Shown here in pieces: positions 46,233 to 56,429 of a DNA stretch of 64,000 nt; the first letter of the stretch is position 1, and every line of letters starts with the position of its first letter. Location: the NCBI GenBank assembly GCA_963576565.1, contig OY755045.1:1797477-1861476 (forward strand), written 5' to 3'. Below the pieces are notes generated by a model. The model did not search any database. It was not told the DNA's origin and saw only the letters and a program-made list of their open reading frames with translations. Source of the DNA: Aspidapion aeneum (taxonomy: Eukaryota > Arthropoda > Insecta > Coleoptera > Brentidae). A program made the position numbers and the translations under genes.

Positions 46233-46889
46233 TATATATTATGTTGTCTTTCCAAGAAATTGGCGCGAAGGTCATGTAGGAGAGTCGACAGCGATGACTA
46301 GATCGCTGTAATTCTTTATAAATTTTGTAAATACTAAATGTAATAATTATAAATGTATTTAATAATACTAATACTAACTGTAAACAGCGCACGACTATTT
46401 CTTTGCTTGCTATTCGTCGAGACAAGCCATTCCGCTGACCACGTGACGAATCAGAGATGATTCACAGCTTGCCATTGGCCAAAAACTACTTTTCTCGGTA
46501 TGATCGATTTCCATTTGTAGATAGCCACTCAAGGCCAACAAAAAAATATAGGCCACGACCCTGAAAAAATCAGCTGTTCTCGGGGGGCTGACTTTTACAT
46601 TGGATCTTATGGGAGGTCAGAAGTTTTCTATGATATTTTCGAAATGGCACTACGGATTTCCGCGAAATTTTGGTGAAATATTCTCAGACACCATCCTGAT
46701 ATTCCACCAAACTTCTGTAAGGATTCAAGATGATTAAAAGATTAAAATCTTCAATAATTAGCATTCCTTATTTTGAATTCATATTACCCGCCATGTACCG
46801 CATGTCAACTGTTATATTTGACATGTATTTGACTTTGTCATCTGTGTTTGTCACATTTGCTTCGTCTTTAAAATTAATTTTTCCTACTT
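46233..46889. other. No recognisable gene
   Basis: Mixed-composition DNA downstream of the retroelement; no motif found. Confidence 0.45.
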
Positions 46890-46952
46890 GCGTGCGTAAA
46901 AGTGCACTTTTACGCACGCATTTGCGTGCGGAAAGTTAAACTTTCCGCACGC
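46890..46952. repeat. Two adjoining perfect palindromes, GTGCGTAAAAGT and GTGCGGAAAGT cores
   Basis: GCGTGCGTAAAAGTG pairs with CACTTTTACGCACGC (46890-46919, perfect 30-bp palindrome), then GCGTGCGGAAAGTT with AACTTTCCGCACGC (46924-46952). Relative of 42165-42256. Confidence 0.85.
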
Positions 46953-47160
46953 CGTGAATTTTAGGCTTAATTAGACTTATTGACCCATTTATAAACTCAA
47001 TTAAATTAAAAATGAGGCCTAATTAGACTTATTGACCAATTTATAAACTCAATTAAATTAAAAATGAAAACAGAATTTGTTTTTTGCTGTTTTAATGTAA
47101 AAAATACCAAATATATTAAAATGTAAAACCAAGCTTTTTATGCAACTAGGAAAAATTTTG

Positions 47161-47281
47161 TACCTAACTCTTGCGGAAATTGCCTTTTCCGCCCTTGACG
47201 GCGTGCCCGAACTCCGCAAAGCGTCGTTCGGGCAACTGCCGTCGCGTGCGTAAAAGTATCACTTTCCGCACTAGTTAGGTA
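47161..47281. mobile_element. Hairpin element, copy 3, 121 bp including TA ends
   Basis: TACCTAACTCTTGCGG is mirrored by CCGCACTAGTTAGGTA. The inner arms are GACGGCGTGCCCGAAC and GTTCGGGCAACTGCCGTC. Same length as copy 2. Confidence 0.85.
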
Positions 47282-47339
47282 AATAACTATTTGTGTGAGC
47301 TAATATAAAGCGGCTCTGAAAAATTAAGGATTACTATAC

Positions 47340-47736
47340 TGTTACAAATTTAAGTTATTTAAATTATACATTTGGAATTTATTAAGTTTAGTGTATTAGT
47401 TTGACTTATCTTATGGTTGTATTCTTAGTCTAGGTTTTAGTTGACTCACACTCGTGCTCGGACGGTCCGCGTTCTACAAAAGGCTAGTATAATCGTAAAT
47501 CGAAAGAGGATGAATGATTCGCGAAGGTTCGACGACTCTATATATAGGACCGGACGTCGAAGAAAACGAACTGTAGTAGCGAGATATTAACACGAGGTTA
47601 ATAGGCCGATTACAGTAGTGAGTTATTAGCCAGTTATTAGTAACTTTAGGTGTGTGTTTTGTACATATTGTCGAAATAAATTGACATATAGTTTTTGACA
47701 ATTGCGAGTTTTATTTGCAGCAGTGAACCCGTTACA
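47340..47736 (+). mobile_element. Solo LTR, 397 bp
   Basis: Starts TGTTAC, ends GTTACA, and is flanked by a perfect 4-bp TSD ATAC (47336-47339 and 47737-47740). It has a TATA box (47539-47546) and an AATAAA signal (47675-47680) in the correct order, giving the orientation. The 4-bp TSD suits the Ty3/gypsy group. No second LTR or gag-pol lies nearby, so homologous recombination between two LTRs has removed the interior. Confidence 0.8.
47539..47546 (+). promoter_or_regulatory. TATA box of the solo LTR
   Basis: TATATATA followed by GGACCGGACG, placed about 130 bp upstream of the AATAAA signal. Confidence 0.55.
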
Positions 47737-48603
47737 ATACATTTAAAAAAAATTGTTCTGCAAGAATATACTAACACTAATCTCAAAACTGGCTTTATTT
47801 AAAAAAAAAAATCAAATACTCATGAACCGTCATTCCAACTTCAATATTTCAAAGACAATCAGCTGTGTCGTGACGCTTCTAGACAATACTATGCTAGTTC
47901 GACGACTAAAAAGAGTGAAGCCGTTTGAGCTAGTAAACTAAGTGAATTACACATAAAACAAAATAATGCTATAAACACAACACAATTGTGAGTTACAGAC
48001 TAAACAAAGCGGGGAGAACTGTTGAGTGAACCCTAAGTTTAAATCTGACTTTTCTAGTAAATTAAGTTAAAACAAAATTGCTAATTAGTCTTACTGACTA
48101 GATTGTAATAAAAAAAAAACACAGTGTGTTTGACAAATAAAAAAAAAAAAAAAAAAAAAAAAAAGCTGTGTCGTGACGTGACCATCAAAACAAAATCAGC
48201 CCTTGATGTGACGTCAACAAAGTGGAGGATAGTGGCCCGTCTGTTTTGATAGCCCTGAGCCACCCTGATCGGTAAAATTCGATGTCATTGTCACCACATA
48301 AACATAAGTATATTTGCATGACGGCTAAGTACATACAAGAATGTTGACAGATTCGAATAGTAATTTGAATAGTGCATAGAAACCATAGAACAGATTCGCA
48401 TTACCTCCTACGCTTGTAGCATATTGCTACGAAGGAGATATACCGCGTGGCCAGCCTTTTATCTAGGGGTAGGATTTTTATATGGGCTATAAGGATTGCA
48501 TGGGAGAATAGACCAACGTTGCCAGTTTAGCGAAAATATCAGTATAATCCGCTACTTGGTTCGGAAAAGGTCAACTGGGTCAATATCAAACGGGGTGATA
48601 AAC
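47737..48603. other. No gene; A-run at about 48143-48167
   Basis: A run of about 25 A preceded by a T-G-rich stretch (GTGTGTTTGACAAAT) might be the tail of a retroposed sequence in plus orientation, without identified source. Confidence 0.4.
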
Positions 48604-48690
48604 AACCAAAATAATACTTTAAAATTCTGCTTGTTCCTAAATGTAAATAGTTCACTTACTTTTACAAACAAACAGAATTTTAAAGTGTTA
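48604..48690. repeat. Inverted repeat hairpin
   Basis: AATACTTTAAAATTCTGCTT is mirrored by AACAGAATTTTAAAGTGTT about 45 bp later. Not assigned to a family. Confidence 0.65.
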
Positions 48691-50494
48691 TTCTTGTTAT
48701 TATTTTTCGTTTCACATTCACTAAAGTCATTTTTTTTACACAACACTAAACGCAGCGTGGTGATAAGACGCGGGAGGGTGGTCGAGACCTTAGGGGGGCG
48801 GCAGAGGTGGTATTTCGTACTTTTTCAAGACAGATATATTTTTCAGGTAAAATTATATTTTTTATATATATTATATTGGGTTAAAATCGTTTGAGGTGTT
48901 CTTAAGGTATCGTGTATTGAGTCAGACAATTTATTTTCAAGGTGTTTTAGGAACTAAATAACTTACATTTAATAAAATTTTAAAAATGAAATGTTCACGT
49001 TTTTAATAGTCCACTTCTTGTATGGTGACAAGTCAAGTAATAATTCTCGTCCCAAAAAAAATGTTTCAGATTGTCCGTCCGTCCGAGTTATACACTGTTG
49101 AAAAGAGAATTTTACTGTCAATAAAGTGCATCATAGCATTTTTTTTACATTAGGCTTAGTTTTTGAAAAAATTAGAAAAAACTTGTAACAAAAATATTTT
49201 AATTTGTGATTTTTTAAAATTGGTTAAATTTACGGGCGCCTCTGAATTTATAACCATGAAACCAATCCGACTTTCTTGTACAGCATTTTAAAGGAAATTT
49301 TATTTGCTACAATAATGTGTAACACATTTTGTTCTATAAACCTTGGTTTAAAAAAAAATCGAATAAATCATGGAAAAAACATGGATATTTTTTGACTTTT
49401 TTAAATTACTTCAATTAACGGACGCCGCTGAAGAGCTTAAAAATAGTTGACCCCCATCGAGTTGTACCTTTTTCAAAAGGAAATTTCATTGTGTACAATA
49501 AAGTATATTACAAATTTTTCTCTTAGAAGCGTATTTTTTGAGAAAATTTGAGAAACCCTAAATGTGTTAGATTTTGGGGGGTCTGGAGGGGTTTTTGAAG
49601 AGGTGGTTAGTTTAAGAAGGTGTTTGACCCCTAAGCTCTCTTACCTTTCTGTACGTTACTAAATTTACACAAAAAAATAAAATAAATAAAAAACGTGTCG
49701 TTTAAAGCACTAAATTTAAAAAAAATGATTATTTTCTAACTTACTTACTTTAAGTTAAAAGTTACTCCCACTCCATTACAATATTTAAAAATACATTTAA
49801 ATAATGGATTTGGTAGCAGATAAAATTCTCTACAAGATATGTTCTTAGAACTTTTACCCTAGAACAAAGTATTTCGGAGCTTATGCCGTCTAAATTAGAA
49901 AAAGTCTGAAAATTTGCCCAAGCACGTAATTTTAGTCATTTTTGGAAATTACCTAGCTCCGTGACTACTCCTCGCAGAACAATAATAGTGCCACCCAGTT
50001 GTAGATAATTATATCCTCTAAAAAATTTCATATAACACTTTTTGCGATTTGGTGTACTGAAACGAAATTAAAGGCAAAAAACTAAAAAATGTGCCAATTT
50101 TTGATGGTTCTTTCAAGATGGCGGAGGGAGCACAGGGGTGGGGGTGACGAAAACTCAGATTTTAAACTACCCTCCTGAGCTTAACAACATATCCAAATTC
50201 AGAACTACCGGACCTTTTGTAAGGTAACCCCCCTATTTTGGCTTCTATTCATTGAACTATAGAGCGTACGTTAAGGTTTACTAGACACTAAGGGAAATAG
50301 GGGAAATTTCCCCCCCAAATTTCAAACTATATTTAGTTTTTACACACAGAATAGACCTCCTGGTCACTATGTAAAATAGCCCCCCCCCCCAAATAAAGGT
50401 CTTAAATCCGCCACTGTAAGATCACGTGCTTAATAGCGATTAAATCGATCGTATTTAAAAAAAAACTCTCGCTGATTTGATTTTTTTGTTTCAG
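48691..50494 (+). other. Presumed intron upstream of the glutamate receptor exon
   Basis: No coding motif. It ends in a pyrimidine tract (TGATTTTTTTGTTTCAG) that forms the splice acceptor at 50493-50494. 50404-50417 (AAATCCGCCACTG) looks like a right hAT terminus, but no left end was found. C runs lie at about 50310 and 50388. Confidence 0.55.
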
Positions 50495-50656
50495 GTGCCA
50501 TTTTCACAGAAGACCAAAAGAATAGCAGCTCAGAACAAGCGTTCAAATATGCCGTCTACAAAATAAACAAAGATCGGGATTTGCTACCAAATACCACCCT
50601 GGTGTATGACATTCAGTACGTTCCGAAAGATGACAGTTTCAGAACGTCCAAAAAGG
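50495..50656 (+). CDS. Internal exon of a kainate-type ionotropic glutamate receptor (amino-terminal domain)
   Basis: The 162-bp exon encodes, with one base from the previous exon, GAIFTEDQKNSSSEQAFKYA, VYKINKDRDLLPNTTLVYDI and QYVPKDDSFRTSKK. This is the start of the bilobed extracellular ligand-sensing (ANF-receptor-like) domain of insect ionotropic glutamate receptors related to vertebrate kainate subunits. G-FTE, A--YAV-K-N-D--LLPNTTL-YDI and DSF--SKK are the conserved positions. Such receptors are tetrameric glutamate-gated cation channels at the cell surface, used at synapses and neuromuscular junctions. The acceptor is TTTGTTTCAG and the donor is G|GTAAGG; both ends are phase 1, so the exon is symmetric. 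The next codon would begin with G, agreeing with the Ala usually following SKK. No stop or frameshift is present. Neighbouring exons are not in this window. Confidence 0.88.
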
Positions 50657-50780
50657 GTAAGGAGACTAATATAGTGAATTCTTTTAAGAATGTTAGTGTA
50701 CTAATCGTGCTCCATGCATTAACGCGGTTTTGGTCCTGTCAAAAACATTTAGATGTCGCTATATGACGCTGTTTCGATAG
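50657..50780 (+). repeat. Intron start, duplicated at 51882-52003
   Basis: GTAAGGAGACTAATATAGTG, TTCTTTTAAGAA, GTGTACTAATCGTGCTCCAT and CAAAAACATTTAGATGTCGC occur in order in both copies with a handful of changes and a small indel near 50722. Confidence 0.9.
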
Positions 50781-51337
50781 GGTCACTGCATCCTGGAAGC
50801 CTGGCGTCTCCAGGGGTAGCGACACCAAACATAATCTCATTTACGAAAAACGCAAATCTGACATTGTCAGGAGCGTAGCTTTTTTTATGTTCAAAAGAAT
50901 TAAATGGTTTACGTAAAGAACTGTCCGTCACACCCGGTATATAAATTTGACTGTCCAAATAAACAAACCTAAAATAACTAAGTTTTTTATGATTTCAATA
51001 TTTATTAGGACCCTGTGTTAGGACCCACACAGTGCAGAAAACCAAAAATATAGTTTGCATGTTTTATATATATTCTAAAATATAGAAAACTATTATGTTG
51101 GGTTTTGTATCATTTAATAAATTTCTTTATGCTCTCTAGGGAATAAAAGTATATGTTTAACCCCTTTTTCCATGGGCTAAGGTAGTATTTCTTGTCCCCA
51201 GTGATTAAAAGTAATTTCTTTAAAATTATAAAGCCAAAATATAGGTTTTTGGATTATTTTATTTTATCATAATACAAAAAACAAAAAGGAATCAAGATAT
51301 ATACACGATAACGTTTATTTTGTTGCTTCCAGCTTGC
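50781..51337. other. Intronic DNA without recognised feature
   Basis: No gene; lies between the first copy of the duplicated intron start and an hAT copy. Confidence 0.45.
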
Positions 51338-51881
51338 CAGGGGCTGCAGAACCCCCAAAACTTTCACATTATTTGACTATTTGTCAGCCGCTGCAATTTT
51401 TCTAATATAATTATTTTATTTCTAAAATTATTGAAATAGCAGTATATTTTCGGTCCGGTGTTGGTATAGTAGGCCTTCAAATCGCGTACGTGTGTTGAGT
51501 ATGACGCCGCGCGCCGTCGTCGAAGGCCGCATTTCACAGTCGGTCAAATGAAGTTATTGGCATTGTTGCGCTGCTAAATTGCAACACAACGTAACTGGGC
51601 GGCTAACGAGATCTGTGCTCGGTTAGGAACCCCTTCCTTCGCCCCGTACCGCACTTGCTCATGGGTTTACATAGCGAAATCTATGCAAAAATAGAGCTGC
51701 AAAACTTGCAGTTCCAGTACAATTCCGGGCGGGCGGGCTTAGCGTTGCGTGTTTGCGGGCGTATTTATTTATTTAAAAGACGCCAAACGCATGAGCGGGA
51801 GGTTATGGTCGTGTTTGTTGTTTGTTTTTCTATAATTGTGTCGGCAGAACTCACAAACTTTACGGTCACGAGCCACCACTG
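51338..51881. mobile_element. Non-autonomous hAT element, second copy, left end deleted
   Basis: Homologous to 3515-4060 over its whole length. The right terminus CACGAGCCACCACTG is intact; the left terminus is shortened to CAGGGGCTGCAGAAC. No TSD. The right end abuts the duplicated splice-donor sequence. Confidence 0.85.
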
Positions 51882-52003
51882 GTAAGGAGACTAATATAGT
51901 GAATTCTTTTAAGAAAGTTAGTGTACTAATCGTGCTCCATGCACAAAGCGGTTTTGGTCCTGTCAAAAACATTTAGATGTCGCTAAATGACGTTGTTTCG
52001 AGG
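51882..52003 (+). repeat. Second copy of the receptor intron start
   Basis: Matches 50657-50780 at an offset of 1225 bp and runs directly into the 169-bp satellite. It contains the splice-donor hexamer but no exon. Confidence 0.9.
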
Positions 52004-54168
52004 CTTAACTCAAGGTGTGGTTTTTTCGCATCTCTATGACCCCAACATACTGCAACTCGGTTCTCTTGTTACTAAACTATATATAGTTTGTAAAATGTAA
52101 ATTTCCTAAGTTTGGCCATTTTGATCTTATGAGAATGCCTACCCTAAAATTCTCTAAATGACGATTTTCCGAATCTTAACTCGGGGTGTGGTTTTTTCGC
52201 ATCTCTATGGCCCCACCAAACTGCAACTCGGTGCTTTTGTTGATAAACTGTATAGTTTTTGAAATATGAATTTTCAAAATTTCGCCATTTTGGTTTGGTG
52301 GCTACTCTAAAATTCGCTAAAAGACGTTTTTCCAAATCTTAACTCATGGCGTGGTTTTTTGCATCTCCATGACCCCAACATACTACAACTCGGTGCTTTT
52401 GTTGATAAACTGTATAGTTTTCAAAATATGAATTTTCAAAGTTTGGCTATTTTGGTCTTATGGGATTCCCTACCCTAAAATTCGCTAAATGACGTTTTTC
52501 CATATCTTAACTCATGTCGTGTTTTTTTTGCATATTCATGACCCCAACATACTGCAACTCGGTGCTTTTGTTGATAAACTGTATAGTTTTCAAAATATGA
52601 ATTTTCAAAGTTTGGCTATTTTGGTCTTATGGGATTCCCTACCCTAAAATTCGCTAAATGACGTTTTTCCAAATCTTAACTCATGGCGTGGGTTTTTTGC
52701 ATCTCCATGACCCCAACATACTGCAACTCGGTGCTTTTGTTGATAAACTGTATAGTTTTCAAAATATGAATTTTCAAAGTTTGGCTATTTTGGTCTTATG
52801 GGATTCCCTACCCTAAAATTCGCTAAATGACGTTTTTCCAAATCTTAACTCATGGCGTGGTTTTTTTGCATCTCCATGACCCCAACATACTACAACTCGG
52901 TGCTTTTGTTGATAAACTGTATAGTTTTTAAAATATGAATTTTCAAAGTTTGGCCATTTTGGTCTTATGGGATTCCCTACCCTAAAATTCGCTAAATGAC
53001 GTTTTTCCAAATCTTAACTCATGGCGTGGTTTTTTTGCATCTCCATGACCCCAACATACTGCAACTCGGTGCTTTTGTTGATAAACTGTATAGTTTTCAA
53101 AATATGAATTTTCAAAGTTTGGCTATTTTGGTCTTATGGGATTCCCTACCCTAAAATTCGCTAAATGACGTTTTTCCAAATCTTAACTCATGGCGTGGTT
53201 TTTTTGCATCTCCATGACCCCAACATACTGCAACTCGGTGCTTTTATTGACAAACTGTATAGTTTTCAAAATATGAATTTTCAAAGTTTGGCTATTTTGG
53301 TCTTATGGGATTCCCTACCCTAAAATTCGCTAAATGACGTTTTTCCAAATCTTAACTCATGGCGTGGTTTTTTTGCATCTCCATGACCCCAACATACTGC
53401 AACTCGGTGCTTTTATTGAAAAACTGTATAGTTTTCAAAATATGAATTTTCAAAGTTTGGCCATTTTGGTCTTATGGGATTCCCTACCCTAAAGTTCGCT
53501 AAATGACGTTTTTTCGATTCTTAACTCATGGCGTGGTTTTTTTGCATCTCCATGACCCCAACAAACTGCAACTCGGTGCTTTTATTGACAAACTGTATAG
53601 TTTTCAAAATATGAATTTTCAAAGTATGGCCATTTTGGTCTTATGGGATTCCCTACCCTAAAATTCGCTAAATGACGTTTTTCCAAATCTTAACTCATGT
53701 CGTGGTTTTTTTGCATATTCATGACCCCATCATATTGCAACTCGGTGGTTTTGTTGATAAACTATATAGTTTTAAAAATATGAATTTTCAAAGTTTGGCT
53801 ATTTTGGTCTTATGGGATTCCCTACCCTAAAATTCGCTAAATGACGTTTTTCCAAATCTTAACTCATGGCGTGGTTTTTTTGCATCTCCATGACCCCAAC
53901 AAACTGCAACTCGGTGCTTTTATTGACAAACTGTATAGTTTTCAAAATATGAATTTTCAAAGTTTGGCCATTTTGGTCTTATGGGATTCCCTACCCTAAA
54001 ATTCGCTAAATGACGTTTTTCCAAATCTTAACTCATGTCGTGGTTTTTTTGCATATTCATGACCCCAACATATTGCAACTCGGTGGTTTTGTTGATAAAC
54101 TATATAGTTTTAAAAATATGAATTTTCAAATTTTGGCCATTTTGGCCTTATGGGATTCCCTAGAAACC
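52004..54168. repeat. 169-bp satellite array, about 13 units
   Basis: Marker CTGCAACTCGGTGCTTTT (variants) occurs about every 169 bp (for example 52551, 52720, 52889, 53058). Early units (to about 52400) are shorter or more diverged; the central ones are nearly identical, as expected from unequal exchange. Same family as 13966-15240. Confidence 0.95.
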
Positions 54169-55505
54169 CTTTACGTATGACATATTTTAAAGAAATAAAG
54201 ACGTGAGAAACTCATCAAAGTCACTTACACTCACATTTTTTAGTTGTGTTATTTTTTTGTCAAGTTCATTAGTGTTTTACTAATGAATGAAGTGAGTGAC
54301 ATCAATTATCATGTAAAATATAGCTGTCAGCCCCTGTAAATGTTTGTCAAAAATCATTTACTTTTATCTTTCGACTCTTATGAATTAACAAAAACCAAAG
54401 GTGCGCCTCTCTCTAAACAAGGCTAGAGTATAGAGAACCGATATTTCCCTCCTTTGATTTTGACTTAAATAAATTTGACGTTGATAAGGTTTTTGCGTCT
54501 CTATTTTTATTTACTAGTTTATGATATAGTCCTTGCAATACCCCAAGTCCCTTTGCTATCCTTTTTTATTTTTCTGCTATAAAGAAGACAGAAAATAGCT
54601 TCGAAGATCATTGTTGGCCCCAGATTGCAGTTGGCAGTTGCAAGCCTGTCTGTCTATCAAAGCTTAAATTGACAATGAAAGTAAACTTTCAAAACAAAAA
54701 ATTTTTGTCAAGTAGTCAAAATATTTTGTAAAGTAGATATTTAGAAGTATTCACATATTCTCAGAAAAATAGGCAAGAAAATTGGCGACAAAGATAAACC
54801 GTTCATTCGAAAATTCCACGCTTTTTTCGATCTTCAGTCCCATCCGTGATAACTATAGAGCAGAATTTCAAGAAACACAGTAATAACAAAAAGTATGAAG
54901 ACTCTTTGATGCCCTTCAAAACAATGCCCTACTACGTTATACCTCGATGCTTGAAAATGGGTGTTTCTCATTGACTTCTATACCCTACGGGTAGACCCGG
55001 CATGGGCCAAAATTGCCATTATATCAAGCTTTTATCGCAATTGACCAAATACAAGTAAGAATTTAATGAGCAAAATAGGGATGAAAATAGAATTTCGGTT
55101 TGGTGAGTCCGGAAACATGCAACATCGCAAAAATATTCTATTTGCTTGTCTTGGATAAAAAAGGGCAGTGGCGGCGCAAAATAAAAATTTTGAATTCCAC
55201 TAGAATTTTTTTATCAACAATTTTCTGTTTGAATAATAAATAATTCATGAATACTTACTTGTGTGTGTTTACAAAATTCTCTTCAGTAAAAAAAAAGAGT
55301 AAAAAGAATTTCTAAGCATGCTAAGTGCAGTGGATGTATTAAAATTATTGTTTTCATCTTAGAACTTTACAAATGTTGTACCTTCCAGGTAAAATATTTT
55401 CTTTCTTTGAACAAGGGTCTTCTTCAACTCTTCTTTTCTTGGGTGGACTACAAGTTATGCTCGAGTCAGATGAAATTTCGGAACTAAAAATTTCAATTCG
55501 AAATG
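54169..55505. other. No confident gene
   Basis: 54930-54990 (CTACTACGTTATACCTCG, CATTGACTTCTATACCCT) recurs inverted at 60002 and 61315. A minus-strand frame (about 55500-55354) has a nuclear-localisation-like PPKKRRVEED segment, not assignable to a family. 55167 carries CAGTGGCGGCG, a lone hAT-like end. Confidence 0.4.
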
Positions 55506-55935
55506 GGACAACCGGGCGCCGGGCCAACTCGGCACCGCCAACAGGGCGCCACGCCGGGCCTAATGGGCGCCGGGCCAACTCAGCGCCGGACTATTTTTTT
55601 TTCGTTAAAATGTGCAGATAAAAACAAAATAAATATGTTATTTATACAAAACTTTCAACATCTATTAAGTCGAGTGTTGAAATTTGGTAGGTGTAGTGTT
55701 CTGCGACTTGAAACACCGCCAAGTTCCATATTCGATACATATCGATGCATAAATAAGAAAGTCCGCCATTTTGGATCCGCCACTTTAATTTTTTTAAGGT
55801 TGTTTTTCATCTGCACATTTTATCAAGAAAAAATATTTTAGTCCGGCGCCCAGTTGGCTCGGCGTCAAGTTGGCCCGGCGCCCAGTTGGCCTGCTGCCCA
55901 GTTGGTGGCGCCGAGTTGGCGGCGCCCAGTTGTCC
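55506..55935. mobile_element. GC-rich foldback MITE, 430 bp
   Basis: Termini GGACAACCGGGCGCC and GGCGCCCAGTTGTCC are inverted repeats (14 of 15). Subterminal repeats of GGGCGCCGGGCCAACT on the left and of GGCGCCCAGTTGGC on the right continue the arms, then GTGCAGAT pairs with ATCTGCAC. The AT-rich centre is non-coding. The TSD is unclear. Confidence 0.8.
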
Positions 55936-56429
55936 TAGACTGCAACACATTTCAGGGGTCTGGTACGTTTTACCACCTTTCTTAAAACTACGAAGTTTTT
56001 TGAAAAATGATAATTTTAGACCATTTTATAGTGATTTCTAAAAAAAAAATTGCGGACTATCGTTGATTTTGTTAAAAAAATTGAAATTGAAACATTCTTA
56101 AAACCCCATTAAAACCCATACAAATTGCTACAAAAGAAGCATTTTCTCATTTCAAACTGAAACAAAACGGTCCCTGACGTCTATCAGCTGTCAACAAAAA
56201 CTTGAAATAACTAAGGTCACTGATCCAAATCGGGTCAGTTTTTTTGGTCCTTTTATGAAAATGCACAATTTTTAAAAAAGCATGAAATTCAAAACAAAAT
56301 CAAGAAAATTATGATTCCTACATTTTTACAAATAAAAGTTAGTTTAATTGAACATTATATCAATTTTTATTCCTTAAAACACTAAAAATTAATAATTATT
56401 TACTTTTTTAAAATTTATCGAAGGTCTAA
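55936..56429. other. No recognisable gene
   Basis: 55965-56260 is loosely similar to 58685-58860 (shared ACCCATACAAATTGCTA-type text), pointing to a dispersed repeat. Confidence 0.4.

Noticed and set aside
52144..53010. Minus-strand frames MEKRLLANFRV and MEKRHLANFRV
   Set aside because: They lie in the 169-bp satellite and repeat with its unit.
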